A stretch of 64,000 nucleotides of DNA from an uncultured Celeribacter sp. (GTDB lineage Bacteria > Pseudomonadota > Alphaproteobacteria > Rhodobacterales > Rhodobacteraceae), in NCBI RefSeq assembly GCF_963675965.1, contig NZ_OY780935.1, forward strand, positions 372,001 to 436,000, read 5' to 3'. This document shows positions 8,811-18,037 of this stretch, one piece after another (position 1 is the first letter of the stretch; every line of letters begins with the position of its first letter). A program made the translations under genes and the position numbers. A model generated the notes under the pieces. It saw nothing but the letters and a program-made list of their open reading frames with translations. It was not told the origin of the DNA and did no database searches.

Positions 8811-10214
8811 TCACTCGTTTTCTTCCGCCACATAGGCCACGCGACCGCCCTGTTTGTTGCCGGTCACAACGCCCAGTGATTTCAGCTTTCGGTGGAGTGC
8901 CGAGCGCTCCATCCCCACAAAAGTTGCCGTGCGCGAGATATTGCCGCCAAAGCGGTTGATCTGCGTCAGCAGATATTCGCGTTCAAACATCTCGCGGGCT
9001 TCACGCAGCGGCAAGGTCGCAATGGCCGGCGACAGAACCGACCGTCCCACATCATCCGCCCCCTCTGCAGAATCCGGCAGTTCCTCGGCGGTGATCTCAC
9101 CCGCGCTGTCGCCGAGGATCAACACCCGTTCGATCACGTTTTTCAACTGACGCACATTGCCCGGCCAGATCATCGCCTGAAGCGCGGCGGCGGCATCCTC
9201 CGACAGGCTGCGCAACGGCAGCCCCTGCGTGCTGTTAAACATCTCAATAAAATAGCGCGCCAGTTCGGGAATATCTTCGCGCCGTTTTTCCAGCGCAGGC
9301 ACTTCGATCGGCACGACATTCAAGCGATGGTAGAGTTCCTCACGGAACGTCCCGGCGGCAATTTCCGCCATCAGATCGCGCGAGGTCGACGAAATCACCC
9401 GCAGATCGACAGAGACCTTTTGCGACCCGCCGACGCGGGTGAATTGCTGCTCCACCAGAACCCGCAGAATCTTGGATTGTGTGCCCAGCGGCATATCCGC
9501 CACTTCGTCGAAATAGATGACGCCGCCATTGGCCTCTTCCAGCAGGCCTTTTTCGATGCCGCGCTCCCCGCTTTCGCGGCCAAACAGCACCTCTTCCATA
9601 CGATCGGGTTCAATCGTCGCCGAAGAGACGGTGATAAAGGGCGAAGTATTGCGGGCGGAATGCGCATGGATAAAGCGCGCGGCCACTTCCTTTCCGACCC
9701 CTGCCGGTCCGGTCAGCATCACCCGACCATTGGACCGCGTCACCTTGTCGAGATTGCTTTTGAGCTGCTTGAAGGCCGTCGACACCCCGATCATTTCAAG
9801 ATCCGGACCGCCCGAACGTTTCAGCGTCGCGTTTTCGCGGCGCAGACGCGAGGTTTCCATGGCTCGACCGATCACGACCATCAGCTGATCGATGTTGAAG
9901 GGCTTTTCGATAAAGTCATAAGCCCCCTGTTTGATGGCAGCCACGGCGATCTCAATATTCCCGTGGCCGGAAATAATGATGATCGGAACCTCAGGGTGTT
10001 CGCGTTTGACATGTTTGAGAATGTCGATCCCGTCCATGTCGCTGTCCTTAAGCCAGATGTCGAGGATCATCAAAGCGGGCACGTCGTCTTCGATGCGCGC
10101 CAGACATTCATCGGAATTGGAGGCAAGCCTGGTCTCATACCCTTCATCCTGCAAAATATCCCCGATCAACTCGCGAATATCACGCTCGTCATCGACAATC
10201 AGAATATCAGACAT
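8811..10214 (-). CDS. ntrX: Response regulator NtrX without the GAFTGA loop
   Basis: A 467-residue regulator paired with NtrY. The receiver domain (1-120) has acceptor Asp52 in LMILDIW and Lys104 in EKPF. The AAA+ domain has a Walker A GPAGVGKE (about 169-176) and a Walker B VIYFDEVAD. A Fis-type helix-turn-helix closes the protein (NISRTATFVGMERSALHRKL). Where sigma-54 activators carry GAFTGA, this protein reads VLFGRESGERGIEKG, so the contact motif is absent; sigma-54 activation is therefore unlikely. Known roles of NtrYX include nitrogen, redox and envelope control. Confidence 0.95.
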   Translation of the reverse strand: MSDILIVDDERDIRELIGDILQDEGYETRLASNSDECLARIEDDVPALMILDIWLKDSDMDGIDILKHVKREHPEVPIIIISGHGNIEIAVAAIKQGAYDFIEKPFNIDQLMVVIGRAMETSRLRRENATLKRSGGPDLEMIGVSTAFKQLKSNLDKVTRSNGRVMLTGPAGVGKEVAARFIHAHSARNTSPFITVSSATIEPDRMEEVLFGRESGERGIEKGLLEEANGGVIYFDEVADMPLGTQSKILRVLVEQQFTRVGGSQKVSVDLRVISSTSRDLMAEIAAGTFREELYHRLNVVPIEVPALEKRREDIPELARYFIEMFNSTQGLPLRSLSEDAAAALQAMIWPGNVRQLKNVIERVLILGDSAGEITAEELPDSAEGADDVGRSVLSPAIATLPLREAREMFEREYLLTQINRFGGNISRTATFVGMERSALHRKLKSLGVVTGNKQGGRVAYVAEENE

Positions 10215-10235
10215 GTTTTACTTCCCACTTCATCA

Positions 10236-12509
10236 TTACACTGCAAGCTCTTGCTTTTCTGTCGTTTTGTTGCTGCCTTTCAACGCAAGGCAGATCGTTG
10301 CCTGCGCGCCGAAATGACCGCTGTCATCCCAGGCAGCCCCATCTGACAAAGTCAGCGTACCGCCATGTTCTTCAATGATTTTCTTGACGATGGGCAGCCC
10401 CAAGCCGGTGCCCTTTTCGCGCGTCGTCACATAGGGTTCGAACAGCCGCGAACGGTCCTCGGGCAGACCGATGCCATTGTCCGTGATGGTGATCCTGGCC
10501 TCGTTTCCCTCACAGCCCATAGCCACCAGAATTCTCGGAGAATACCCATCTGGAGCCCCTTTTTCATAAAGGCTTTCAATGGCTTCTCCGGCATTCTTTA
10601 TAATATTTGTCAAAGCCTGCCCAATCATAGTGGCATCTACTTCGGCCAAGGCATGCTCCACGCTGACATCCAGATCAATCTCCACCTCGGGCTGGGCATT
10701 GCGCTGCAACAGCACCGCACCGCGCACGAGCTCCACCAGATCATGCTCACGCCGCTCCGGGCTCGGCATCCGGGCGAATTTGGAGAACTCATCGACGATC
10801 CGCCGCAAGTCTCCGGTCTGGCGCACGATGACAGAGGTATATTGCTCAAGATCCGCCCGCGCGTCTTCCGACAACCCTTTGCCGAATTTACGCAAAATGC
10901 GTTCCGCCGACAATTGGATCGGCGTCAGCGGATTCTTGATTTCATGGGCAATGCGGCGCGCCACATCGCCCCAAGCCGCCAGACGCTGTGCACTCACCAG
11001 ATCGGTCACATCGTCGAAGACGACCACATAGCCCTCCAACAGGCCATTCACGTCCCGTCGGGTTGCGATCCGCACCAGCAGGCTTTCCTGTGCCCCAGAG
11101 CGGATCAACCGCAGTTCTTCCTGCGCCACCTCGCGCGCTTGCCCGCGCAGCGTATCGAGCAGAGGCCCGAATTCCGGCACCACAACCGCCAGGGCCTCGC
11201 CCTCGCAGGCGCCCGCATCCCGCGCGTCCGAGACGCTCAACAGCGCCTGCGCGGATTTGTTCATCAGGGTAACACGCCCTGCCGCATCCAGCGCAATGAC
11301 ACCCGCCGTCACCGACGAGAGCACAGAATCAAACAGGCGTCGGCGCTCCTCGATCTGGGCGTTGCGATCCAGAAGCTCATTGCGCTGCACCTTGAGCTGG
11401 CCGGTCATCTGATTGAACACCTGCCCCAGCGTCGCGATCTCGTCATTGCCTTCGGCCTCAACCACCCGCACGGAAAGGTCGCCCTCGCCCACGCGTTTGG
11501 CCGCCCCGGCAAGCTGCCCGATCGGGCGCGCCAGACGTTCCGCGAACCACAGCCCCAGCCATGTCGCCGCCAGGATCAGAATGATCGCAAAGCCCAGATA
11601 CAAAAGGCCAAATTCGAATAGCAATCGCCCGCGTTCGCTTTCGAGCTGATTGTAGAGCGCAATCGAATCCTGCGTTTCATCTAGCAGATTCAGGATTTGC
11701 CCATCCACATCGCGGGTCACATAGAGATAGCGGTCGGCAAAGCCCGCCAGACGCTGCAATGCCCGCGATTCATTGTTGTCCCAATCGTCGATCAACACAA
11801 GCTGGCCGCTCTCGGCCCGCTGCAGATCCGCCTCCGAGGGGCGCTCATAGTTGAACAGATAAGACCGCTCTCCCCGCGCCTTGATGTCACCGGCACGGTC
11901 GATCACATAGGCTTCGCGCAGGCCGCGCTGGATCAGCCCCTGCCCCTGATTGAGCACCTGACGCAACGCCCCATCCGGCAAAACTGTGGTGGAGCGGCGC
12001 CGGTCAATCAGGAAGTTAGCCAGAGCACGCGTGTCCTCGGCCAGACCGTCCCGGTGCTCGGTTTCATAGGCTTTTGCCGCCTCGAGCGACGAGCCGACCA
12101 CATTGCGCACGCGATCAGAGAACCAGCCTTCCAGACCGAAATTCACTGTCACCACGGCAAAAATCGCCACGGTCACGGTGGGGAAAAGCGCCAGCAAAAC
12201 GAACGCCCCCGACAGACGCAGGTGCAAGCGTGAGCCTTCGGAATGGGCGCGGCGTGCCGCAATCACCTTGGCAATCCGCTGCGCGACAAGCCCCGCGACC
12301 ACCAGTACATAAATGATGTCGACCAGCAGGATCACCCGCAGCGTCACTGAGGCCGGACCATGGTCCAGCGGCCCCAGCACCAGAAATGTCAGACCGGCCA
12401 GAATCGGCCCGAGAATGAACACTGAAAGCGTGGCAATGTTCTGCAAACGGCGCTGGCGGCGCAGGCGCATCAGCCTGTTCCAGCTTTTTCTCCCAACCGC
12501 TTGCGCCAC
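10236..12509 (-). CDS. ntrY: Nitrogen/redox sensor histidine kinase NtrY
   Basis: A 757-residue membrane histidine kinase. The N-terminus has two or three hydrophobic segments (about residues 22-110), a long extracytoplasmic region, another membrane segment at about residue 290-315 (YLGFAIILILAATWLGLWF), then HAMP, PAS, the H-box RRIAHEIKNPLTPIQL and the ATP-binding G boxes (DNGIGLPEDRS, GTGLGLPIV). It ends 21 bases before ntrX, its cognate regulator. The order of domains and the neighbourhood support NtrY rather than another kinase. Confidence 0.95.
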   Translation of the reverse strand: MAQAVGRKSWNRLMRLRRQRRLQNIATLSVFILGPILAGLTFLVLGPLDHGPASVTLRVILLVDIIYVLVVAGLVAQRIAKVIAARRAHSEGSRLHLRLSGAFVLLALFPTVTVAIFAVVTVNFGLEGWFSDRVRNVVGSSLEAAKAYETEHRDGLAEDTRALANFLIDRRRSTTVLPDGALRQVLNQGQGLIQRGLREAYVIDRAGDIKARGERSYLFNYERPSEADLQRAESGQLVLIDDWDNNESRALQRLAGFADRYLYVTRDVDGQILNLLDETQDSIALYNQLESERGRLLFEFGLLYLGFAIILILAATWLGLWFAERLARPIGQLAGAAKRVGEGDLSVRVVEAEGNDEIATLGQVFNQMTGQLKVQRNELLDRNAQIEERRRLFDSVLSSVTAGVIALDAAGRVTLMNKSAQALLSVSDARDAGACEGEALAVVVPEFGPLLDTLRGQAREVAQEELRLIRSGAQESLLVRIATRRDVNGLLEGYVVVFDDVTDLVSAQRLAAWGDVARRIAHEIKNPLTPIQLSAERILRKFGKGLSEDARADLEQYTSVIVRQTGDLRRIVDEFSKFARMPSPERREHDLVELVRGAVLLQRNAQPEVEIDLDVSVEHALAEVDATMIGQALTNIIKNAGEAIESLYEKGAPDGYSPRILVAMGCEGNEARITITDNGIGLPEDRSRLFEPYVTTREKGTGLGLPIVKKIIEEHGGTLTLSDGAAWDDSGHFGAQATICLALKGSNKTTEKQELAV

Positions 12510-12643
12510 GTTTTACCTCGCACTCGACATCGAAAGGCGCCACCTCAACGCGTGCAGGCGGCATGAAAGACAACCGTGGCGGATATGGCGCAGCCCCGTG
12601 GTTTCACGGTCACTGCGCCCAAATCAGCACGGATGTGGCCTTT

Positions 12644-14020
12644 TTACATCAGCTTGCGGCGGCGTGTCACCTGAATATCGAGGTCGTTGATCTTTTTTCT
12701 CAAGGTATTGCGGTTGATACCCAGCAAATCGGCACATTTGGCCTGATTTCCGCCCACGGCATCCAACGCGATTTCGATCAGAGGTTGTTCGACCTCTTTC
12801 AAAATCCGTTGATACAGACCCGGCGGCGGCAGAACACCCCCGTGCAGATCAAAGTACCGGCGCAGGTGCTTGGCCACTGAGGAAGACAGCTTTTCGCCCT
12901 CTCCACCGCCCTGCAGCGGCTCCATGGCAGGCTGATTACCCAGAACCATTTCCACCTCAACGCGGGTGATTTCCTCTTCCGGTGCGGTCACAATCAGCCG
13001 ACGGATGGTGTTTTCCAGCTGCCGCACGTTGCCCGGCCAGCTGTAGGCGCGCACGAGCTCCAGCGCTTCGGCGGTAAAGCGACGCGGGGCCAGCCCTTCG
13101 CGCTCTGCCTTGCTGAGGAAGAACTCTGCCAGAAGCGGAATGTCGTCGACACGTTCGCGCAGCGAGGGCACGGAAATCGTCACCCCGCCCAGACGGTAGA
13201 ACAGATCCTGCCGGAAGGCCCCGCTTTCCATCTTGGCGGCCAAATTGGCCTGCGAGGTCGCCATGATCCGCGGACCGTTGTCCGTGAAACTGTCGAGCAT
13301 GCGCACAATACGCGCCTGCGCCTCTTCATCCAGATCGCCCACCTCATCAAACAGTATGGACCCGTTCTTGGCGCGCGAAATCACCCCGGCAGGGCCTTCC
13401 ATCGTCGCCAGATCCGAGGCCGACACAACCACAAACGGCAGCGTGCGACGATCGGAAAAATCGTGAATGGCGCGGGCGATCAGGGATTTCCCCGTCCCGC
13501 TTTCACCGGTGATCAGCACCGGCAGATCGGTGTTCATCACCCGCGCAACAAGCCGGTAAAGCGTCTGCATCGCCGGGGTGCGCCCCACCAGAGGCAGATC
13601 TTCCTGCGTGGTTTCCGACGGCGCCTTGGCATTCGAGGGCGCAGGATTCGCACGTCGCTTGACCTCCAGCGCTTTCGCGGCCCGTTTCATCAGGTCCGGC
13701 AGATCAAAAGGCTTCGGCAGATAGTCAAACGCCTCGGCCTCCGCCGCCTGAATCGCGGTCATGATGGTGTTTTGCGCTGAGATCACGATCACCGGCAGCC
13801 CCGGGCGCAATTCGGCGATCTTCGGCAGCGCCTCAAGCCCGTTACCATCGGGCATCATCACATCGGAGATCACCAGATCACCTTTGCCCTCTTCCACCCA
13901 ACGCATGAGCGTGACCAGAGAAGAGGTCGCATGGACCTTACATCCGGCGCGGGTCAGAGCCTGCGTCAAAACCGTGCGGATCGTGCGGTCATCGTCCGCC
14001 ACAAGGATCGTGCCATCCAT
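12644..14020 (-). CDS. ntrC: Nitrogen regulator NtrC (NifR1-type, no GAFTGA loop)
   Basis: A 458-residue regulator with receiver domain (acceptor Asp53 in LVISDVMMP), AAA+ domain (Walker A GESGTGKS at 172-179, Walker B SILFDEVGDL near 221-230) and C-terminal Fis-type helix-turn-helix (NQAKCADLLGINRNTLRKK). Between LPFVVVSASDLATMEG and AKNGSILFDE there is no ELFG..GAFTGA segment: the sigma-54 loop is deleted. The NtrC of Rhodobacter capsulatus has the same deletion and activates sigma-70 promoters, so this protein probably does too. It is phosphorylated by NtrB, encoded just upstream. Confidence 0.96.
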   Translation of the reverse strand: MDGTILVADDDRTIRTVLTQALTRAGCKVHATSSLVTLMRWVEEGKGDLVISDVMMPDGNGLEALPKIAELRPGLPVIVISAQNTIMTAIQAAEAEAFDYLPKPFDLPDLMKRAAKALEVKRRANPAPSNAKAPSETTQEDLPLVGRTPAMQTLYRLVARVMNTDLPVLITGESGTGKSLIARAIHDFSDRRTLPFVVVSASDLATMEGPAGVISRAKNGSILFDEVGDLDEEAQARIVRMLDSFTDNGPRIMATSQANLAAKMESGAFRQDLFYRLGGVTISVPSLRERVDDIPLLAEFFLSKAEREGLAPRRFTAEALELVRAYSWPGNVRQLENTIRRLIVTAPEEEITRVEVEMVLGNQPAMEPLQGGGEGEKLSSSVAKHLRRYFDLHGGVLPPPGLYQRILKEVEQPLIEIALDAVGGNQAKCADLLGINRNTLRKKINDLDIQVTRRRKLM

Positions 14021-14080
14021 ATTTTTGTCCTCTCCTTCTCAGTCTCATCCAACCCGGCGCAGGGCGCCAAGATCGATGTG

Positions 14081-14105
14081 CTGCCCCTCACCCAGAGGGG
14101 GATTC
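14081..14105 (-). other. Small hairpin in the ntrB-ntrC gap
   Basis: The 115 bases between ntrB and ntrC contain a 6-bp hairpin (CCCCTC / GAGGGG, loop of 5) with no T-run behind it. It could act as an mRNA processing or stability element; termination is unlikely without the U tract. Confidence 0.3.
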
Positions 14106-14135
14106 ATGTTTTCTTTTCGGACGTTCTGGAACATC

Positions 14136-15215
14136 TCACCCGGCCTTTTCCCCTTGCGGAGCAACCGGCAGCGATATCCGAAACAACGTCTTTCCCGGAA
14201 CGGAATCGACGGAAATCCAGCCTTCGTGGTCGGAAATGATCTTGGACACCAAGGCTAGGCCAAGGCCGGTGCCGTTTTCTCGGCCCGATACGAACGGCTC
14301 GAACACATCCGAGGCGATCTCCGGCGGTAGGCCGGGGCCATCATCGATGATTTCGACCTGCAACGGCAATGCCCCGCCCGAACCGTCCTTGCGCCGCAGC
14401 CGCAGCGACAGATCGTAAAAGGTTCGGATGCGAATGGTGCCCCCGTCTTTGCCCGCCGCCTCGGAGGCGTTCTTGAACAGGTTCAAAAACACCTGGAGCA
14501 GCTGGTCGCCATCGACATAGGTCGGCGGCAGAGACGGGTCGAATTCTTCGACAAAGGTCATATTCGCGCCATAAGACAGCTCCGCCGATTTGCGCGCGCG
14601 GTCCAGAAGGTCGTGAATGTTGATCGGTCGTTTCTCCGGCGGCCGCAGATTGCCGAACTGTTCCACCTGCTCAAGCAGCGCAACAATCCGGCGGCTCTCG
14701 GCAACGATCAGATCGGTCAGTTCCAAATCTTCGGGCGACAGGCTCATGGACAGAAGCTGCGCCGCACCGGTGATCCCCGCCAGCGGGTTCTTGATCTCAT
14801 GCGCCAGCATTTCCGCCATACCAATGGCCGAGCGTGCCGACGTCTTGACCTGATGCGACCGGCCCAGCCGGTCCGCAATCTGGCGTGGCTCCATCATCAG
14901 GATCAACCAATTCTCCATCCCCTGAAGCGGTGAGATCTGGATATTGCATTGCACAGGGGCCGCATTGCCCCCCGAGACATCGACATTGTTGATGAACATC
15001 GGCGAGTTGTCACGCCGCACCCGCGAAAACGCCTCTTCCAGAGGGGCATCGATGGCAAGTTTGTCAAAGACCGGCACACCGGTCAGCGACCGGGCCGAGG
15101 CATTCAGAAACAATTCAGAAGATGAATTGACCTCAGCAATCTTATCGCCGTCGTCAATCATCAGCGCCGGCACCGGCAAAGAGGGCCAAAGGGCATCAAA
15201 ACGCGTATCACTCAT
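14136..15215 (-). CDS. ntrB: Nitrogen sensor kinase NtrB
   Basis: A 359-residue soluble kinase/phosphatase of NtrC. I use the ATG at 15215 because it overlaps the dusB stop as ATGA; an earlier in-frame start exists at 15224 inside dusB. There is a PAS domain (about 10-115), the H-box AEMLAHEIKNPLAGI with His139, and N/G boxes (FKNASEAAG, DGPGLPPE, GTGLGLALV). There is no membrane segment, as expected for NtrB, which is controlled by PII proteins. In Rhodobacter this gene is nifR2. Confidence 0.96.
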   Translation of the reverse strand: MSDTRFDALWPSLPVPALMIDDGDKIAEVNSSSELFLNASARSLTGVPVFDKLAIDAPLEEAFSRVRRDNSPMFINNVDVSGGNAAPVQCNIQISPLQGMENWLILMMEPRQIADRLGRSHQVKTSARSAIGMAEMLAHEIKNPLAGITGAAQLLSMSLSPEDLELTDLIVAESRRIVALLEQVEQFGNLRPPEKRPINIHDLLDRARKSAELSYGANMTFVEEFDPSLPPTYVDGDQLLQVFLNLFKNASEAAGKDGGTIRIRTFYDLSLRLRRKDGSGGALPLQVEIIDDGPGLPPEIASDVFEPFVSGRENGTGLGLALVSKIISDHEGWISVDSVPGKTLFRISLPVAPQGEKAG

Positions 15216-16192
15216 ACCGCACATCCTTCGCTCAGGAAGGCCTCAGCCAACAACGTCAACACAGTGCGAGGGTCCTTCTCTGTCAAAACACGCCGGCGCA
15301 GTTCGGCGTCGGTTCCGGCTTCATCCATGTACCAGCCCAGATGCTTGCGCATCACGCGCCCGCCGAGCAGCTTGCCATAAAAGGACAAACCCGCCTCATA
15401 ATGTCCCGCGACGAGATCCGCGAGATCCCGTGGCGCAGGCGTTTTCGGCATCGGCGCACCGGTGAGATTGGCGGCGACCTGTGCCAGAACCCAAGGACGC
15501 CCCTGCGCACCGCGCCCAATCATCACCCCATCGGCCCCGGATTGGGCCAGCGCGGTGCGGGCCCTTTCTGGCGAGGTGATGTCACCATTGGCGATCACCG
15601 GAATGCGTACCGCCTCTTTCACGGCGCGAATGGCGGCCCAGTCGGCACGACCTTTGTAAAACTGGCAGCGGGTGCGCCCGTGAATGGTGATCATGGCGAT
15701 CCCGGCGGCCTCGGCGCGCTGCGCAAGCTCAGGCGCGTTCAAGCAGCCATCATCCCAGCCAAGCCGGGTTTTCAGCGTCACCGGAATATCCACCGCGGCC
15801 ACCACCGCCTCGATCAGGGTCAGGGCATGATCGAGATCGCGCATCAGCGCAGAACCGGAATAGCCCGAGACCACCTTTTTCGCCGGGCAGCCCATATTGA
15901 TATCGATGATTTTCGCCCCGTTCGCTTCGACCATACGAGCCGCTTCGCCCATCCAATAGGCTTCGCGCCCTGCCAGTTGCACCGCCGTGTTTTCCACGCC
16001 AAACCCCAGCTCCGCCTTTTCACGCGCACCGGGGCGGGCATTTAGCATGTCATGCGAGGCCACCATTTCGGACACGACAAGGCCCGCGCCGAAAGACGCG
16101 ACAAGATCGCGGAACGGCAGATCGGTGATTCCCGCCATCGGAGCAAGAAACACCGGTGGCTCGAGTGAAAGGTGCGCCAAATGAACAGGCAA
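15212..16192 (-). CDS. dusB: tRNA-dihydrouridine synthase DusB (NifR3)
   Basis: A 326-residue FMN enzyme that reduces uridine to dihydrouridine in tRNA. Signatures are the N-terminal LAPMAGITDLPFR, the substrate loop MGCPAKKVV with its active-site Cys, TLKTRLGWDD and TIHGRTRCQFYKG. The start is a TTG at 16192 preceded by AAGGA at 8-base spacing; no ATG lies nearby. It is the first gene of the dusB-ntrB-ntrC unit and overlaps ntrB by 4 bases, the same order as the classic nifR3-ntrB-ntrC operon. Confidence 0.95.
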   Translation of the reverse strand: MPVHLAHLSLEPPVFLAPMAGITDLPFRDLVASFGAGLVVSEMVASHDMLNARPGAREKAELGFGVENTAVQLAGREAYWMGEAARMVEANGAKIIDINMGCPAKKVVSGYSGSALMRDLDHALTLIEAVVAAVDIPVTLKTRLGWDDGCLNAPELAQRAEAAGIAMITIHGRTRCQFYKGRADWAAIRAVKEAVRIPVIANGDITSPERARTALAQSGADGVMIGRGAQGRPWVLAQVAANLTGAPMPKTPAPRDLADLVAGHYEAGLSFYGKLLGGRVMRKHLGWYMDEAGTDAELRRRVLTEKDPRTVLTLLAEAFLSEGCAV

Positions 16193-16281
16193 GCGATTAA
16201 TCCTTGTGCATTCAAAACAGGCCTAACGGCAGCATTGGCAAGACGCAAAGCTCTAGGGGCAAATAAGCGGCAAAAAATATC

Positions 16282-16311
16282 GCATGCTCATAATTTAATC
16301 ATTTAGCATGC
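16282..16311. promoter_or_regulatory. Inverted repeat in the dusB/ispDF divergent promoter region
   Basis: GCATGCT and AGCATGC form a perfect 7-bp inverted repeat separated by 16 AT-rich bases, in the 168-base gap between the divergent dusB-ntrBC and ispDF genes. The spacing (about two helical turns centre to centre) suits a dimeric regulator. It does not match the usual NtrC site closely, so the ligand protein is unknown. Confidence 0.4.
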
Positions 16312-16360
16312 AAAAAACAGCGCCATTGCAAGCGCCTGCGCCAAAGTTTACTCATGCGGC

Positions 16361-17533
16361 ATGACAAAATGTGCTGCGATCCTTGTGGCCGCCGGTCGTG
16401 GACGCCGCGCCGGAGGCCCTCTGCCAAAGCAATGGCAGCCCCTTGGGGACCTACGGGTGATCGACCATGCGATTGCCGCGTTTCGTCCCTATGTCGACAG
16501 GATTCTCGTCGTACATCACCCGAACGACCTGAGAACTGCGAAGTCCCTGAAAAACGTGACACTTGTCCCCGGAGGCGTCACCCGTTCGGCCTCGGTCCGG
16601 GCGGGACTGTTGGCGCTCACAGAACAGGGCATCGATCAGGTGCTGATTCACGACGCCGCGCGCGCGCTCACCCCTGGCCCCGTCATCCTCGGCGTGATCA
16701 AGGCTTTGGACCACCACGACGGTGCAGCCCCGGCCCTGATGGTGACCGATGCGCTCTGGTCAGGCACTGCCCAAGAGACAGGCACCTTTGTCGACGCCCC
16801 CCGCGATCGCAGCGGATTGTACCGCGCCCAGACCCCGCAGGGTTTCCGCTATGATGCAATTCTGCACGCCCATGACGCATTTCAGGGCGAGGCCGCCGAT
16901 GACGTCGAAGTTGCCCTAAGGTCAGGGTTGCGCGTGGCCATCACCGAAGGCTCGGAAGAGAATTTCAAAATCACACACCCTGACGATTTCGCCCGCGCCG
17001 AAGAGCTTTTGGCACGCCGCCGCGACATCGCGGAACATAAGGAGACACCGCGAATGGATATTCGTCTGGGCAATGGTTACGATGTGCACCGCTTTGGCGA
17101 CGGCGACCATGTCTGGCTCTGCGGCATCAAGGTGCCCCATACGCGCAGTCTGCAGGGACATTCCGATGCCGACGTTGGCATGCATGCACTCACCGATGCC
17201 ATTTACGGTGCGCTGGCCGAGGGCGATATCGGTCGCCATTTCCCCCCGAGCGATCCGCAATGGAAGGGCGCGGAAAGCCATATCTTCCTGCGCCATGCCA
17301 TAGAACTGGCGCGCTCCAAAGGCTACGATCTGGCGAATTGCGACGTCACGTTGGTCTGTGAACACCCCAAAGTCGGCCCCCATGCCGACGCCATGCGTGC
17401 CGCACTGGCCGAGATTCTCGCGGTCGCGCTCGAACGTGTTTCGGTCAAAGCCACCACATCGGAACGATTGGGCTTTACCGGCCGCGAAGAAGGCATTGCC
17501 GCCCTCGCCACCGCGACACTGATCAAGGATTGA
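16361..17533 (+). CDS. ispDF: Bifunctional IspD/IspF enzyme of the MEP isoprenoid pathway
   Basis: A 390-residue fusion. Residues 1 to about 228 are IspD (2-C-methyl-D-erythritol 4-phosphate cytidylyltransferase) with LVAAGRGRRAGGPLPKQW, VLIHDAARAL and RAQTPQGFR. From Met232 (base 17054) it is IspF (MEcPP synthase) with the metal ligands in GYDVHRF, the GHSDADVGMHALTDAIYGA motif and TSERLGFTGREEG. The two make consecutive-but-one steps to isopentenyl diphosphate; the fusion is common in alphaproteobacteria. pgpA follows after 3 bases. Confidence 0.97.
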   Translation: MTKCAAILVAAGRGRRAGGPLPKQWQPLGDLRVIDHAIAAFRPYVDRILVVHHPNDLRTAKSLKNVTLVPGGVTRSASVRAGLLALTEQGIDQVLIHDAARALTPGPVILGVIKALDHHDGAAPALMVTDALWSGTAQETGTFVDAPRDRSGLYRAQTPQGFRYDAILHAHDAFQGEAADDVEVALRSGLRVAITEGSEENFKITHPDDFARAEELLARRRDIAEHKETPRMDIRLGNGYDVHRFGDGDHVWLCGIKVPHTRSLQGHSDADVGMHALTDAIYGALAEGDIGRHFPPSDPQWKGAESHIFLRHAIELARSKGYDLANCDVTLVCEHPKVGPHADAMRAALAEILAVALERVSVKATTSERLGFTGREEGIAALATATLIKD

Positions 17534-17536
17534 ACT

Positions 17537-18037
17537 ATGAGACAATTGGCCGAATTCATCGCGACCTTTGCCCGCGTGGGCTACATGACCCCTGCCCCGG
17601 GCACCTGGGGATCGGCGGCGGCCGTCCCGATTTTTTGGGCGCTGCACGAAGCCCTCGGACCCGTCGGGGTCATCATCGCCCTGATCGTTGCAGCCGTCGG
17701 CGGATGGGCCGCCACAGAAATCGTCACCCGCGGCAATAAAGACCACGACCCGTCGTGGATCGTCATCGACGAGGTGGTCGGCCAATGGATCGCCTTGCTG
17801 CCCGTGTCCATCGGTGCAGCCATGGCGGGGGCGTCGTCGCTGGCGCTCTGGCCAGCATGGCCCACGGCCTTTCTGGCATTTCGGCTTTTCGACATCTGGA
17901 AACCCGGCCCTGTCGGCTGGGCAGACCGGCGCGGCGACGCGCTCGGCGTGATGCTTGACGATGTGATCGCGGGCATCATGGCGGCGATTGTCGTGCTGAT
18001 CTTTGCCGGTCTCTATCATGGGGTGATCATGGGATGA
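17537..18037 (+). CDS. pgpA: Phosphatidylglycerophosphatase A
   Basis: A 166-residue membrane phosphatase that makes phosphatidylglycerol from its phosphate. The PgpA signatures PAPGTWGSAAAVP near the N-terminus, the metal-binding DEVVGQWIAL and DDVIAGI near the C-terminus are present, with about four hydrophobic segments. It overlaps the next gene by ATGA and follows ispDF by 3 bases, so the three form one operon. Confidence 0.95.
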   Translation: MRQLAEFIATFARVGYMTPAPGTWGSAAAVPIFWALHEALGPVGVIIALIVAAVGGWAATEIVTRGNKDHDPSWIVIDEVVGQWIALLPVSIGAAMAGASSLALWPAWPTAFLAFRLFDIWKPGPVGWADRRGDALGVMLDDVIAGIMAAIVVLIFAGLYHGVIMG

